Virus record (IMG/VR): IMGVR_UViG_3300032523_000245
Span: 1 to 40,510 of that record
Source: a virus
Strand: one strand, 5' to 3'
DNA: 40,510 nt
Made by a program: the position numbers and the translations under genes. The notes beneath the pieces were generated by a model that was not told the DNA's origin, searched no databases, and saw only the letters and a program-made list of their open reading frames with translations. Below, piece by piece: positions 1 to 9,200 of this stretch (within the stretch, counting starts at the first letter, position 1; every line of letters begins with the position of its first letter).

Positions 1-1
1 C

Positions 2-379
2 GACGTATTAGAAGTTATGGTTGATGAACCTGATTTTGCAAAAATGCTAGGTGACCTTAAAGGATTTTTCTCAGAGACACTGAGCAAGGTTTCAGAAGCA
101 AATGCAGCACAAGTTTCAACAATCAAAGATACTGTTGAGGCGTTCAGCAAGAGCGTAGATGGCCGAATCTCAGAGTTAGCAGAACAACACACAGCACTTT
201 CAAGCGCTGTAGAAAATATCAAGAACACGATTGATGGTGTAGAAAAGCGTGTCGATGCAGTAGAATCAGAGACTGCAATTAAGAAGTCCTCAGACCTTGG
301 CGGGTCTCAGGAAGTAGTAATGAAAAAATCAAAATGGAACGGTTCTTTCCTCGGTTCCGTAAACGAACTATTTAACTAA
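2..379 (+). CDS. Scaffold-like capsid assembly protein, C-terminal part (5' truncated by window edge)
   Basis: The reading frame is open from the window edge, so the start lies upstream; the internal ATG at 17 need not be the real start. The visible 125 residues are helical and strongly coiled-coil-like, with a repeated pattern of V, I and L among A, E, S and K, and end in a short conserved-looking tail, W-x-GSFLGSVNELF. Position directly before the major capsid gene and this make-up fit the scaffold domain of a prohead protease/scaffold protein, which would help the capsid assemble and then be removed. No protease catalytic residues are in view. The scaffold role is inference from context and composition. 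The stop is 18 bases before the capsid start. Confidence 0.55.
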   Translation, partial: DVLEVMVDEPDFAKMLGDLKGFFSETLSKVSEANAAQVSTIKDTVEAFSKSVDGRISELAEQHTALSSAVENIKNTIDGVEKRVDAVESETAIKKSSDLGGSQEVVMKKSKWNGSFLGSVNELFN

Positions 380-397
380 AGGGTAGGTGAAATATAA

Positions 398-1447
398 ATG
401 AGCAATGAAACATTAGAAAAGGCAGTGGCAGCAAATACCACAGCAACAGCAACTTTTGGATCCACTACAGGTGGAACAGGAGTACATCGTCAGTCAGAAT
501 CTGGCAACGGTGGTCTGTTAAATCCAGAACAATCAGCTCGCTTTTTAGACTATATATTCGACGCAACCGTAATTGGAAAAGTCGCACGTACAGTTCGAAT
601 GAAGTCAGACACAACAGAAATTGATCGCATGTCAGTTGGCGAGAAGCTTATGAAGCTTGCTACTGAAGCAGATGATACTGCAACTAACGGCGCAGTAACT
701 TTCTCAAAGATCTCTTTAACAACTAAGAAACTTCGCATGGATTGGGAGCTTTCAACAGAGTCTCTAGAAGACAACATTGAGGGTGCAGATCTAGAAGATC
801 ATATTGCACGTTTGATGGCAACACAAGCAGGTAACGATATTGAAGATGTAGTTCTTAACGGAGATACATCTCTAACATCAGACAATCTTTACAAGTCATT
901 TAATGGCGTAGTAAAGAAGGCAAAGACATCAGGTCGCGTCGTTGACGCAGCTGGAGCCGCAGTAAGTCGTGCTGTATTTAATAGCGCCCTTAAGGCAATG
1001 CCACGTAAGTACAAGCAACGTCGTGGAGACCTTCGCTTCTTAGCAGGATCAAACCTAATTCAGGACTTCCTATTTGCTAACAGCATTGGTACAAACCAGA
1101 CAATTCCACAAGATATCGCATCAAGCGTTATCCGTGGCGCAGTTGCACCTCTAGGTGGACCTGCAGGATATGTGGCACCATTCGCATTCGGTATTCCGAT
1201 CATCGAAGTTCCACTTCTAAATGAGACACAGACTGGTGATTATTCAGCAGCAACTGGCTCACACGGAGATATCCACTTGTCATTCCCAAATAACGTAGTT
1301 ATCGGAATCAAGCGTGATGTAACCGTCTACAGGTTCTTTTGGCCTCGTAAGGACTCAGTAGAGTACACAATGTATACTCGCGTTGGCGTCCAGATCGAAC
1401 AAGCAGATGCTTGGATTGTTGTGAAGAACGTAAAAGTAGCTTCATAA
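398..1447 (+). CDS. Major capsid protein (HK97 fold)
   Basis: This 349-residue protein builds the icosahedral shell. Residues ~40-60 (LLNPEQSARFLDYIFDATVI) and the long acidic helix at ~128-150 leading into a V-V-L-N-G-D turn (residues 151-156) match the N-arm and spine helix of HK97-type phage capsid proteins. The length is typical. Start ATG 398 follows a purine-rich GGTAGGTGA. Arginine is mostly encoded by CGT/CGC/CGA here, unlike most neighbours, which use AGA; this fits selection for very high expression. A rho-independent terminator follows at 1470. The gene lies between a scaffold-like frame and the connector genes, the usual place for the capsid gene. Confidence 0.92.
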   Translation: MSNETLEKAVAANTTATATFGSTTGGTGVHRQSESGNGGLLNPEQSARFLDYIFDATVIGKVARTVRMKSDTTEIDRMSVGEKLMKLATEADDTATNGAVTFSKISLTTKKLRMDWELSTESLEDNIEGADLEDHIARLMATQAGNDIEDVVLNGDTSLTSDNLYKSFNGVVKKAKTSGRVVDAAGAAVSRAVFNSALKAMPRKYKQRRGDLRFLAGSNLIQDFLFANSIGTNQTIPQDIASSVIRGAVAPLGGPAGYVAPFAFGIPIIEVPLLNETQTGDYSAATGSHGDIHLSFPNNVVIGIKRDVTVYRFFWPRKDSVEYTMYTRVGVQIEQADAWIVVKNVKVAS

Positions 1448-1469
1448 TAGGATTTAATCCGCAAGAGAG

Positions 1470-1500
1470 GCCCCCAATTAATTTTGGGGGCTTTTCATTT
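1470..1500 (+). terminator. Rho-independent terminator after the capsid gene
   Basis: GCCCCCAA at 1470-1477 pairs perfectly with TTGGGGGC at 1484-1491 (8 bp, 6-base loop), followed by TTTTCATTTT. This would end most capsid transcripts and uncouple capsid dosage from the connector genes. The T-run overlaps the likely -35 of the next promoter. Confidence 0.9.
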
Positions 1501-1520
1501 TAATTTAATAATGCTATAAT
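1492..1520 (+). promoter_or_regulatory. Sigma-70-like promoter for the connector block
   Basis: TATAAT at 1515-1520 is preceded by TG at 1512-1513 (TGC, extended -10). A weak -35, TTTTCA, lies 17 bases upstream at 1492-1497 inside the terminator T-run. Predicted start is near 1527, about 18 bases before the ATG at 1545, which has the ribosome site GAGGAG. Confidence 0.65.
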
Positions 1521-1544
1521 TAAATAACCTAACAGAGGAGAAGT

Positions 1545-1946
1545 ATGTCATTTGACACATTAAAAGTAGCAGAGCTTAGAAAAATTGCAGAGGACTTTGC
1601 AGTTGACACAGAAGGCTTAAAAAACAAAAACGATATTGTTGCCGCTTTGGCGGAAGAAGGCGTAACTTGGTCTGTATATAACAAGACCATTAACAAAATA
1701 GAAGAAGAGACAGAAGATATGCTAGAAGAGACTCTACCGAAGTTTGATCCAAAAGCAGAACAACCTGAGAACACCGTATTAGTAAGAATGACTAGAGATA
1801 ACTTTAGGTATGATATTATGGGATTTACGTTCACAAAAGAACACCCATTCGTTGCAATGGTTTCAGATAAGGCTCAAGAAATTTTTGATAAGGAGGAGGG
1901 TTTTAGGTTAGCTAATCCAAAAGAAGTGCAGGATTACTACAACTAA
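1545..1946 (+). CDS. SAP/HeH-domain protein, head-tail region
   Basis: A 133-residue protein. Residues 1-40 (LKVAELRKIAED...LKNKNDIVAALAEEGV) look like a SAP/HeH or Rho-N helix-extended-helix fold, a small nucleic-acid or protein-binding module. An acidic linker follows (EEETEDMLEE), then a beta-rich C-terminal part. Proteins of this plan often sit right after the major capsid gene in phages, where they are assigned to the neck or left hypothetical. The start is supported by GAGGAG seven bases upstream. Its exact role in the particle is unknown; a link between capsid and connector is an inference from position. Confidence 0.7.
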   Translation: MSFDTLKVAELRKIAEDFAVDTEGLKNKNDIVAALAEEGVTWSVYNKTINKIEEETEDMLEETLPKFDPKAEQPENTVLVRMTRDNFRYDIMGFTFTKEHPFVAMVSDKAQEIFDKEEGFRLANPKEVQDYYN

Positions 1947-1961
1947 TTTAACCCTTTTATT

Positions 1962-2942
1962 ATGGCAGAGATATTAATAGGTTCACAATCTCCTATAACA
2001 CATCAGGTGTTTTGGAACGGAGAGGTTGCAACCACAGACTCTCTGCCAACAGTCAAAGTATATGATGTTACAAACGATCCACTAGTAAGCCCTGCCGTAC
2101 TTCCAACAACTTTATTGGTAACTCTAACATCTGTTTTAGACGAAAATAATCCAGGAACGTATTCAGTAAGCATTCCATACTCATTAACAAATAGAAATAA
2201 AACTTTAAACGTAAAATGGGAGTATGCTGTGGGCGGAGTTGCAGTTATTAAATCTTATGAGATTTATGTAATTACTCCGTATATAAATTTTAATAATATT
2301 GAAGATCTAGATTTTAGTACAGATCCTTCTGACCCAAACTATAAATCTTACAAGCAATTAATAAAGGCTGAGAGATATGCAAGAAAATTAATAGATCAAT
2401 ATACTGGACAAAATTTTTATTTAGAAGACAAGCTGTATGCAGTATATGGATACGACTCAGACACACTTCCTTTGCCAGCTAAAATAAATTCTTTACATAG
2501 TCTTTATGCAAACGATATCCTGCTAGTAAATGAAATTACTAATGTTGATAATTGGAACTATCCAGTTCAGATATCTGAAAGCGGATACGGAATTAGAATT
2601 AACAGATCAGCACTATTAGACAACACGGTTTATACAGCAAACGGTATGGTTCCTCCTGACATTTATGATTATTCAGGTGCATTTCAATCAGGAGTTTGTT
2701 ATAAAGTTTCTGGTAGATTTGGCTGGGACAAGGTGCCAGATAATGTTAAGTTAGCCACAACAGAGTTAATGAAAGACTATTTTTCAAAAGAAACTACTTG
2801 GAAAAATAAATACGTAAAGTCTATCTCTACCTTTGACTGGGACTTTGAATACACAGGAAATGCATATACTGGTACAGGTAACGCATTTGCCGACAACTTA
2901 TTAGCAGAATACGTCTTAACAAATAAGGTAGAAATTATATAA
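1962..2942 (+). CDS. Head-tail connector (adaptor) protein, gp6-like
   Basis: This 326-residue protein has two parts. The N-terminal ~110 residues are beta-rich and immunoglobulin-like. The C-terminal ~200 residues carry the pattern of phage gp6-type head-tail adaptors: a helix YKQLIKAERYARKLIDQYTG, a beta domain, then V-S-G-R-F-G-W-D-K-V-P-D-N-V-K and a final helix. Such adaptors form a ring under the portal. No Shine-Dalgarno is visible before ATG 1962 and the preceding gene stops 15 bases earlier, so translation may be coupled. The extra N-terminal domain is unusual for gp6-type proteins and may be a capsid or neck decoration. Confidence 0.75.
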   Translation: MAEILIGSQSPITHQVFWNGEVATTDSLPTVKVYDVTNDPLVSPAVLPTTLLVTLTSVLDENNPGTYSVSIPYSLTNRNKTLNVKWEYAVGGVAVIKSYEIYVITPYINFNNIEDLDFSTDPSDPNYKSYKQLIKAERYARKLIDQYTGQNFYLEDKLYAVYGYDSDTLPLPAKINSLHSLYANDILLVNEITNVDNWNYPVQISESGYGIRINRSALLDNTVYTANGMVPPDIYDYSGAFQSGVCYKVSGRFGWDKVPDNVKLATTELMKDYFSKETTWKNKYVKSISTFDWDFEYTGNAYTGTGNAFADNLLAEYVLTNKVEII

Positions 2943-3373
2943 TGAATAGCATCATAGATTCTGTTCTGTCTATGAATTTAGATGTTTACAGACAGTCTGA
3001 AATTCAAGACGCAGATACTGGAGCACTTGTAAAAGAATTTAATTATTATAAGACCATAGCCTGTCATGCCAAGGGAATTATTAGCAATACATCCTCTTTA
3101 ATTGGTGGGGGAAACAAGCAAAGCTTTTCTAACAAATATGCAGACGAACAGGTTATTCAAGTAAGAACAGCAGAAAAACTAACCGCTAGAGAAAAAGTTA
3201 CTAACATCAGAGATGCAGATAATAATGTAATCTGGAATGAAATAAACTACCCCAGCGACACCCCAACCGTTTTTGAAGTAATGGGAACAACTCCTATCAT
3301 AGATCCATTTGGTCGTGTAATAGCCTACAACTCTTCTATGAAAAGATCGGAGAACCAGAAAATTGGACTATAG
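2942..3373 (+). CDS. Probable head-closure (stopper) protein
   Basis: A 143-residue beta-rich protein beginning at a TAATG overlap with the adaptor gene. Size, order (adaptor, stopper, neck protein, terminator) and the small-barrel appearance match the head-completion or stopper proteins that close the connector after packaging. No catalytic motif is seen. The assignment rests mainly on position and is an inference; the residues themselves do not identify a family to me. Confidence 0.55.
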   Translation: MNSIIDSVLSMNLDVYRQSEIQDADTGALVKEFNYYKTIACHAKGIISNTSSLIGGGNKQSFSNKYADEQVIQVRTAEKLTAREKVTNIRDADNNVIWNEINYPSDTPTVFEVMGTTPIIDPFGRVIAYNSSMKRSENQKIGL

Positions 3374-4151
3374 CAAACCTTTACTCCAAGCAGCCAGTAG
3401 CCTTGAAAGGTTAATGATTGGAAGCGGACAAAACAATCACATAAAGGATAGTAATGTGGCTCAGATATCTGCTGCAATTTATTACCAAGCAAATGTGATA
3501 GCTAAATTAACTTCAAGCAAAAAGTTTAAAGACAAATTTAAGTCTGTTATATTTTCTCAAATATTAAAGGATTTTGGAAACTATGTAGACTCTCAGGCTA
3601 GATCTAAACCTAGGGCTCTTCATCACATGTATGAGTGGAAAAGAACTGGAGACGCTGACGCCAGACTTTTTGATTTAAAGATGATTGATGGTCAGGGCAT
3701 TTCTTTTAAAATAAGATATGACTATAAAAACTCTACATCTTTTGTTCCGACCAAGGAAAGCAAGAGAAAGCACGTTTTTGTAAGTAAGGCGTCTATCATG
3801 GAAGCTGGGATGCCTCTAAAAATCGCTCCACGCCATTCTGAGAGGCTAGTATTTGAATCTGATGGTATTACAGTCTTTATGCCTAAAGGGGCCTCAGTGA
3901 CCGTACAGAGGCCTGGAGGAAGCGGTGTAATGAATCAGTTTAAGATAAGACACAGCATATTCTTTAGAGGTCAATTAGTTAATCAATCTATTAAGTCTTC
4001 TGGGTTTCAAAAGATATTTAATTCTTCTCTTACTAAAGCACTTAAATTACCCCCTTCAATTAAAAAGGTTCAGTATTCATTCAGCGCAAATTCAATTAGG
4101 TCTATGGCGGACTCATCAGTAGAATCAGCATTTGGAGGTTCAATGATATGA
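3363..4151 (+). CDS. Neck or tail-completion protein, unassigned family
   Basis: A 262-residue basic protein starting at TTG 3363, which overlaps the previous gene by 11 bases; GGAG at 3349-3352 supports this start. It has an N-terminal helical part (~1-80) and a middle section rich in aromatic, H and K residues (HHMYEW, ~86-91; KRKHVFV). The place in the operon is that of HK97 gp10-type neck proteins, but it is nearly twice their usual length. Structural role is inferred from order only. Confidence 0.55.
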   Translation: MDYSKPLLQAASSLERLMIGSGQNNHIKDSNVAQISAAIYYQANVIAKLTSSKKFKDKFKSVIFSQILKDFGNYVDSQARSKPRALHHMYEWKRTGDADARLFDLKMIDGQGISFKIRYDYKNSTSFVPTKESKRKHVFVSKASIMEAGMPLKIAPRHSERLVFESDGITVFMPKGASVTVQRPGGSGVMNQFKIRHSIFFRGQLVNQSIKSSGFQKIFNSSLTKALKLPPSIKKVQYSFSANSIRSMADSSVESAFGGSMI

Positions 4152-4660
4152 CAGCTAACTATAAATTAGATGCAATGCTAGAACTTAGAAAGTTTTTATG
4201 GAGCAGTCTAAAAACCGCAGGCATATTTGATGACGAAGATTATTATAGCGATAATCTAAATGAAAGCATAGTTCCAATTATTCCAGTTCAACAGGCAGCA
4301 GAAATGAATCAATTCTTAAGCGGTAAAAAGCATATCGTCTATGACAAGATAGGAATGTCATATGAGGACAACTGGGCAATATGTTGCGAACAGATGCTCT
4401 TCACCATATATGCTACTGAGATTTCAGATATAAATGAGATTAGAAACTTTATGACAGATCAATTTAGAAGAATGGATGATTCAGCTAGAGACGTAAATCA
4501 ATTTGCAACCCTATCTAACAAGTTTAGGTTTCACAGCATCTTTATAGCAGACATCTCCCCAACAGAGCCTTCCGAGGAAATCCAGGGGTTCTTTTCAGCA
4601 GATGTCATACTTGAGGTCAAATACTCTAGGGTATTGGACTCCGTAGGCAGATTTTTGTAA
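4148..4660 (+). CDS. Probable tail terminator protein
   Basis: A 170-residue alpha/beta protein starting in a 4-base ATGA overlap. Its length, acidic nature and position immediately before the major tail protein match tail terminator (tail-completion) proteins, which cap the tail tube and join it to the neck. Segments W-A-I-C-C-E-Q-M-L-F-T-I-Y-A and F-F-S-A-D-V-I-L-E-V-K-Y would be the paired beta strands of that fold. No decisive motif; the call is contextual. Confidence 0.6.
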   Translation: MTANYKLDAMLELRKFLWSSLKTAGIFDDEDYYSDNLNESIVPIIPVQQAAEMNQFLSGKKHIVYDKIGMSYEDNWAICCEQMLFTIYATEISDINEIRNFMTDQFRRMDDSARDVNQFATLSNKFRFHSIFIADISPTEPSEEIQGFFSADVILEVKYSRVLDSVGRFL

Positions 4661-4661
4661 T

Positions 4662-4690
4662 TTGCCTTAAAGCCCCTTATAGACTAAAAT
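4662..4690 (+). promoter_or_regulatory. Possible promoter for the major tail gene
   Basis: TTGCCT at 4662-4667 and TAAAAT at 4685-4690 are 17 bases apart, both 4-5 of 6 to the sigma-70 consensus. Transcription would start near 4697, giving a leader of about 59 bases before ATG 4756. The major tail protein is needed in large amounts, so its own promoter would make sense. No other clear signal lies in the 95-base gap. Confidence 0.4.
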
Positions 4691-4755
4691 TAGACTAGAG
4701 GAAAAGGCCTAGCCAGCCAACATTTTTTTAGAAACCACAGGAGGTGGAAATAAAT

Positions 4756-5487
4756 ATGGCAATTCAAAATACAGGTAATGCCAGAAACATTCTAGTAGGA
4801 GCATCACCATTGTTCCTTTCAAGTGAAGACATTACAGAGTCAACATATGTTGAGAACGCAGAGCCAAATTATGGATCAGCAACATCAACAGTAAAGGTAC
4901 CGTCATTCGCATCAGGAGTTTCATACACAACTACACTAAACGGATCAGTAGATATAACAACAAATCTAGATGGTGTATTCTACTATCGTAACGTAGGATT
5001 TACAAATAATGGTCTTCAAATTACTTACAATCCAACATTCGATTCAGTAACCGTAGATCAGTTACTTGATACAGCAAAACTGTTCAAGTCTGCAATGGAG
5101 GTTATGATTGCAACAGAAATGTCAGAAGGCACACTAGAGAACGTTCAAGTAGTTTTCGGACAAAAAGCAAGTACATTAACTTCAGCAGGCACAGGCGTAA
5201 CAGCAACAAAGAGCCTAGGTCTTGAGGCAGGTGCACTTGGTGCAGCCCCAACAGAGCGTCAATTAATCGCAGTTGGACAATCTCCAACAACAGCAACAAA
5301 TACATCAACAGAGCGTGTATATTACGCACGTCGAGTTTTGTCTGTTCAGCAATCAGCTTTCTCTCTAGCACGAAGCGCAGCAACCACATTTCCAGTAACC
5401 TTCCGTCTTCTTCCATCAGGTAGCTCAAGCTACGTTGGATCAGAGTACGGCAAGATTATTGACCGTGTACTAACAGTAACAGCATAA
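4756..5487 (+). CDS. Major tail (tube) protein
   Basis: A 243-residue beta-rich protein with many T, S, V and A residues that would polymerise into the tail tube. I start it at ATG 4756 rather than the in-frame GTG at 4744, because GTG 4744 overlaps the ribosome site AGGAGG (4739-4744). The spacing from AGGAGG to ATG 4756 is 11 bases. The N-terminus MAIQNTGNARNILVGA and the segment NGLQITYNPTFDSVTVDQLL are typical of actinophage tube proteins. Arginine codons are CGT/CGA-biased like the capsid gene, as expected for an abundant structural protein. A terminator follows at 5512, and the tail chaperone and tape measure genes come next. Confidence 0.82.
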   Translation: MAIQNTGNARNILVGASPLFLSSEDITESTYVENAEPNYGSATSTVKVPSFASGVSYTTTLNGSVDITTNLDGVFYYRNVGFTNNGLQITYNPTFDSVTVDQLLDTAKLFKSAMEVMIATEMSEGTLENVQVVFGQKASTLTSAGTGVTATKSLGLEAGALGAAPTERQLIAVGQSPTTATNTSTERVYYARRVLSVQQSAFSLARSAATTFPVTFRLLPSGSSSYVGSEYGKIIDRVLTVTA

Positions 5488-5511
5488 TAATTTAATTAAA
5501 TTATTACCAGG

Positions 5512-5535
5512 GCCCCCAGAAATGGGGGCTTTCTG
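5512..5535 (+). terminator. Rho-independent terminator after the major tail gene
   Basis: GCCCCCA at 5512-5518 pairs with TGGGGGC at 5523-5529 across a GAAA loop, followed by TTTCTGCTT. The hairpin is nearly the same as the one after the capsid gene, suggesting the two abundant virion genes are isolated in the same way. Confidence 0.88.
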
Positions 5536-5536
5536 C

Positions 5537-5565
5537 TTGTGTTAGAAAATTAAGGTTGCTATAAT
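5537..5565 (+). promoter_or_regulatory. Extended -10 promoter for chaperones and tape measure
   Basis: TATAAT at 5560-5565 with TG at 5557-5558 (TGC, extended -10). TTGTGT lies 17 bases upstream at 5537-5542. Predicted start near 5572, about 20 bases before the TTG start at 5592, which has AGGAGG at 5581-5586. Confidence 0.65.
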
Positions 5566-5591
5566 AATTAAGACTATCCAAGGAGGATAAA

Positions 5592-5930
5592 TTGGCTACA
5601 ACAGTATATAACGTAGAAGAAATCACCCTACAAAGCGGTGACAAGGTTAATCTAAAGCCTTTAACAATTAAAGCGCTTAGAAAATTTATGACAGTTATTG
5701 CAAAAACTTCATCCTCAAAAACAGAAGATGAAACACTAACAATTTTAATGGAAGCCTGTGCAGTTGCGATTGAATCACAACTACCAGAGCTAGCAGCTGA
5801 TATGGACAAACTTGAAGGAGCATTAGACATGCCAACCATCAACAGAATCCTTGAGGTGTGCGGCGGAATTAAACTTGACGACCCAAACCTGGGAGCGGCA
5901 GCAGTTCTAGCTGGTCAGAACTCGATCTAG
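5592..5930 (+). CDS. Tail assembly chaperone, short form (gpG-like)
   Basis: A 112-residue helical acidic protein starting at TTG 5592, six bases after a strong AGGAGG. Its place between the major tail protein and the tape measure, and the overlap with a second frame in the -1 register, match the gpG/gpGT pair of lambda and most long-tailed phages. The short form coats the tape measure during tail assembly and is absent from finished virions. Residues 1-99 are shared with the frameshifted long form; translation without slippage continues to TAG 5928. Confidence 0.85.
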   Translation: MATTVYNVEEITLQSGDKVNLKPLTIKALRKFMTVIAKTSSSKTEDETLTILMEACAVAIESQLPELAADMDKLEGALDMPTINRILEVCGGIKLDDPNLGAAAVLAGQNSI

Positions 5931-5934
5931 CCGC
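5882..5934 (+). promoter_or_regulatory. Programmed -1 ribosomal frameshift site with stimulatory stem
   Basis: The heptamer C-CCA-AAC at 5882-5888 is in the correct zero-frame register (CCA, AAC) for simultaneous -1 slippage. Six bases downstream, GCGGC at 5895-5899 can pair with GCCGC at 5930-5934, and inside it AGTTCT at 5903-5908 with AGAACT at 5917-5922. The zero-frame stop lies inside this structure. The -1 frame is open from 5879 to 6250. Seen in sequence; function is by analogy to tail chaperone frameshifts. Confidence 0.82.
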
Positions 5935-6250
5935 CTTGGAGGGCGAAGTATTTCTTTTGGGTAATTGGAAAAATTACCAAGAACTAGAAGAAAATATTTC
6001 GATGCCAGAGTTAATTCAAACTTTTAAGTCTATGCAGAAAACAGAAGAAGAAAAAAGAAAATTCTTAGCTTCTCTTCAAGGCGTAAACTTAAATGAAGAA
6101 GTACAGGAAGAGGGTCCCACCTTCGAAGATATAAAAAGAAGAGCTCTTGGAATATCAGCATCAGAAAACGATGTTGTTTCATTACAAGGACCTTACGCAG
6201 CAAGTGCTGGGTTTGGTATCGGAGAAGGATTAGGATACTCTAAGGAGTAA
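5888..6250 (+). CDS. Tail assembly chaperone, frameshift extension (gpT part of gpGT)
   Basis: This frame has no good start of its own: the first candidate, TTG 5936, has no ribosome site at a usual distance. Reading -1 after CCCAAAC joins residue 99 of the short chaperone to P-G-S-G-S-S-S-S-W, then a helical acidic domain of about 105 residues, for a fusion of 219 residues encoded by 5592-5888 plus 5888-6250. In lambda the T part binds the major tail protein while the G part binds the tape measure. The extension ends ten bases before the tape measure gene. Confidence is high for the frame and good for the mechanism. Confidence 0.8.
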   Translation, partial: PGSGSSSSWSELDLAALEGEVFLLGNWKNYQELEENISMPELIQTFKSMQKTEEEKRKFLASLQGVNLNEEVQEEGPTFEDIKRRALGISASENDVVSLQGPYAASAGFGIGEGLGYSKE

Positions 6251-6259
6251 AATAGTTAA

Positions 6260-9200
6260 ATGGCTGATGAACAAATAGTAACGAATATAGTCGCTACTTC
6301 TGATTTTTCAAATCTTATTGTAGATCTCAATAAGGTTTCATCAGCATTAACTAAATTACAAGATAAATTACAAGCCACCAATAAGACTTTAGCCGCTCAA
6401 GTTGCGGTGATGAATAGGTCATTTGCCGACACAATAAGAAGTACTGGCCAGTTCTCAACACACTTCGTTAGCCTAACATCAGACGTAGATAAGTTTGGAC
6501 AACAGTTAGACAAGGGCCAAATGAAGTTGGGCCAGTTCTTCAGAACATATGCCTCTCATGCAAAAACTAATGGCGGATTAGTCAGAGACCTAGCAAAACA
6601 ACAAGTTCAATTACAGAATTCTATTCTGCAACCATTAGGAAGAAACGCCGAAGGTTTAATGCAGTACAACGTACATATTCCAAGAGGATTAGACGTAGTA
6701 AAAAATAAGACAGCAATTGCAAGACAAGAGTTAATGATCATGAACAAGATGGTTCAAGAGGGCGCAAACTCTTTAATTAACTTTGGTAAGAATACACAGT
6801 GGGCAGGTAGGCAGCTAACTATAGGATTAACAGTTCCAATAGTAGCATTTGGAAAAGCCTCAGCCGATGCGTTTAGATCTGCAGACGAGCAGCTAGTTCG
6901 TTTAACAAAAGTTTATGGCGGAATAAGTCAGACATCAACTTCTGAGTTATTAAAAGTAAGAAAAGACGTTGTAGAAACTGCAAGACAAATTTCTAAATCT
7001 ATGGGAGCTGGATTTAATGAAACAATTGGCTTGGCGGCAGATATTGCGGCAACAGGTAAGACAGGAAACGAATTATTAAAGTCAGTTCAAGAAACAACTA
7101 GACTTGCAGTACTTGGTGAAGTAGATCGTCAAGAAGCAATGAAAGCAACATTAGCAATTCAATCAGCGTTTAAACAAAATACAGAAGAGCTAACTGAAAC
7201 AATCAACTTCTTGAACGCAGTTGAAAACCAGACATCAACTACTCTTAATGACTTAGTAGAAGCAATTCCAAAAGCAGGTCCTATTATCAAGGGCCTTGGA
7301 GGAACTGTTCAAGACTTAGCTTTATATTTAACAGCAATGAGAGAAGGCGGAGTCAATGCTTCAGAAGGAGCAAACGCTCTAAAGTCAGCACTAGCCTCTC
7401 TAATCAACCCGACAAATGTTGCTAAAGATAAGTTCTTGTCATTTGGAATATCTTTAGAAAATATTGTAAATCAAAATGCTGGTAATACCACAGCAACAAT
7501 ATTAGAACTACAATCAGCCCTAGATACTTTAAACCCATTACAGAAACAACAGGCGCTAGAGCAATTATTTGGTAAGTTCCAGTTTGCTCGTATGAACGCT
7601 TTGTTTGAGAACCTTGGAAGACAGGGAAGCCAAACTCTTCAGGTATTAGATTTAATGAAAGCAAGTAGCCAAGACTTAGCTAATTTGGCAGGACGAGAAT
7701 TATCTCAGGTAACAGAGTCTGCTTCTGGTAGATATCGTAGAGCGTTAGAAGGACTTAAAGCTGATTTAGCGGCAGTGGGAGATCAATTCTTAACTATTAA
7801 TACACACCTTATTAACTTTGTTGATGGCATTATAAAATTTGTTAATAGACTTCCAGATCCAATAAAGAAAGTACTTGGAATATTGGGAATGTTTACAGCC
7901 GTAGCAGGACCTTTAATTATGTTAACTGGTGTACTTGCAAACTTCTTTGGATATATAATAAAGGGCGTCTCTCATATGAGAGCTCTGTTTAAAGGTGGAG
8001 AAGGATTTAAACTTCTAACCCCAGAAATTTTAGCTGCCCAAAGAGCGGGAGATTTAGTAGAGAAAACATTCTACAGTGACGCTAAAGCAGCCGCAGTATT
8101 AAAGCAATCAATTGCTGCCTTATCAGCAGAATTTACTCTTCTGCAACAGAGAGCAAACTCAGCAGCCATTTCAGTTAATCCAGCAATATCTACAGCAGCA
8201 GGAAATGTTATTATTGGTGGTCAAAGAGTTGTAGATCCTAACAATCCACTTGCTGGAAAAATGGGAACAAGAGCTGCGGGACACCATAATCCAGTTTCTA
8301 TTATGGATGCAAATGCTAGAGTTAATCAAACAATCCACTCTTTTACTCCACAACCAATACCTGTAAATAGAAAAATTGGTGCTGTTCCACAAATATTTGC
8401 AGATGGAGATTTACCAAGCATTGAAGGCTTAACAACTTCTAGAGGTGTTTCAACAGGAATAGTTGCGGGAGAAGCTGCAAAGCATCATGCTCTTATGGGA
8501 ACTCTATCCATGCTTTCAAAAAGAGAAACTACAGAATTAAAACATCAAATTAAAACAACTGGGTCTTTTAGCACAGAAATAAACACTACCTTTGCTGCAC
8601 TTGTTCCAGAGATGACTAAGTTAACTACTAATGCAGCAAGACAATCGGCTGCCATAGTTCAACAACTTCAAGCAGGAAAAATTACAATGGAAGCAGCTCG
8701 TGCAAAAATTATTGCAATAAATGCACAACTAGAAGCCATGATGGGACAGGCAACAACCCAACTTGCAACAAGTTTAGGAAGAACAGCTAATTTAACTCAA
8801 GTTCCTTTAATTAATCAGCCTATTGTTAGCCCTAAGGGCAAGGCCAATATGAAAGAAATATTTAGGTCAGGAAGACCTGGATCTGGAATAATTGATAGAA
8901 TTGCAAGAGTACTAGGCGTAAAAACTTACGGAGCAGGATACTCAACAGAGACAACAATTCCTAAGATGAATAGCGGTGGAAACGTAGTCCCAGGACCAAA
9001 TGTAAATGCAGATGTTGTTCCAGCCCTATTAACTCCAGGAGAGTTTGTTGTTAATAGAGAAGCAACGGCAGCCAATTTGCCATTACTCACAGCATTAAAT
9101 AATAATAGAGGATCAAATGGGCCTGGGTATAATACTGGTTCTAGAAAAGAAATTAGAAGTTCCGTAAGATCAATGCTTGAGGGAAGACAGATGTCTCATT

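Noticed and set aside
4744-4755. GTG 4744 as start of the major tail protein
   Set aside because: The GTG overlaps the AGGAGG ribosome site itself; ATG 4756 is properly placed.
5936-6250. Independent start at TTG 5936 for the second chaperone
   Set aside because: No ribosome site, and the slippery heptamer with downstream stem explains expression better.
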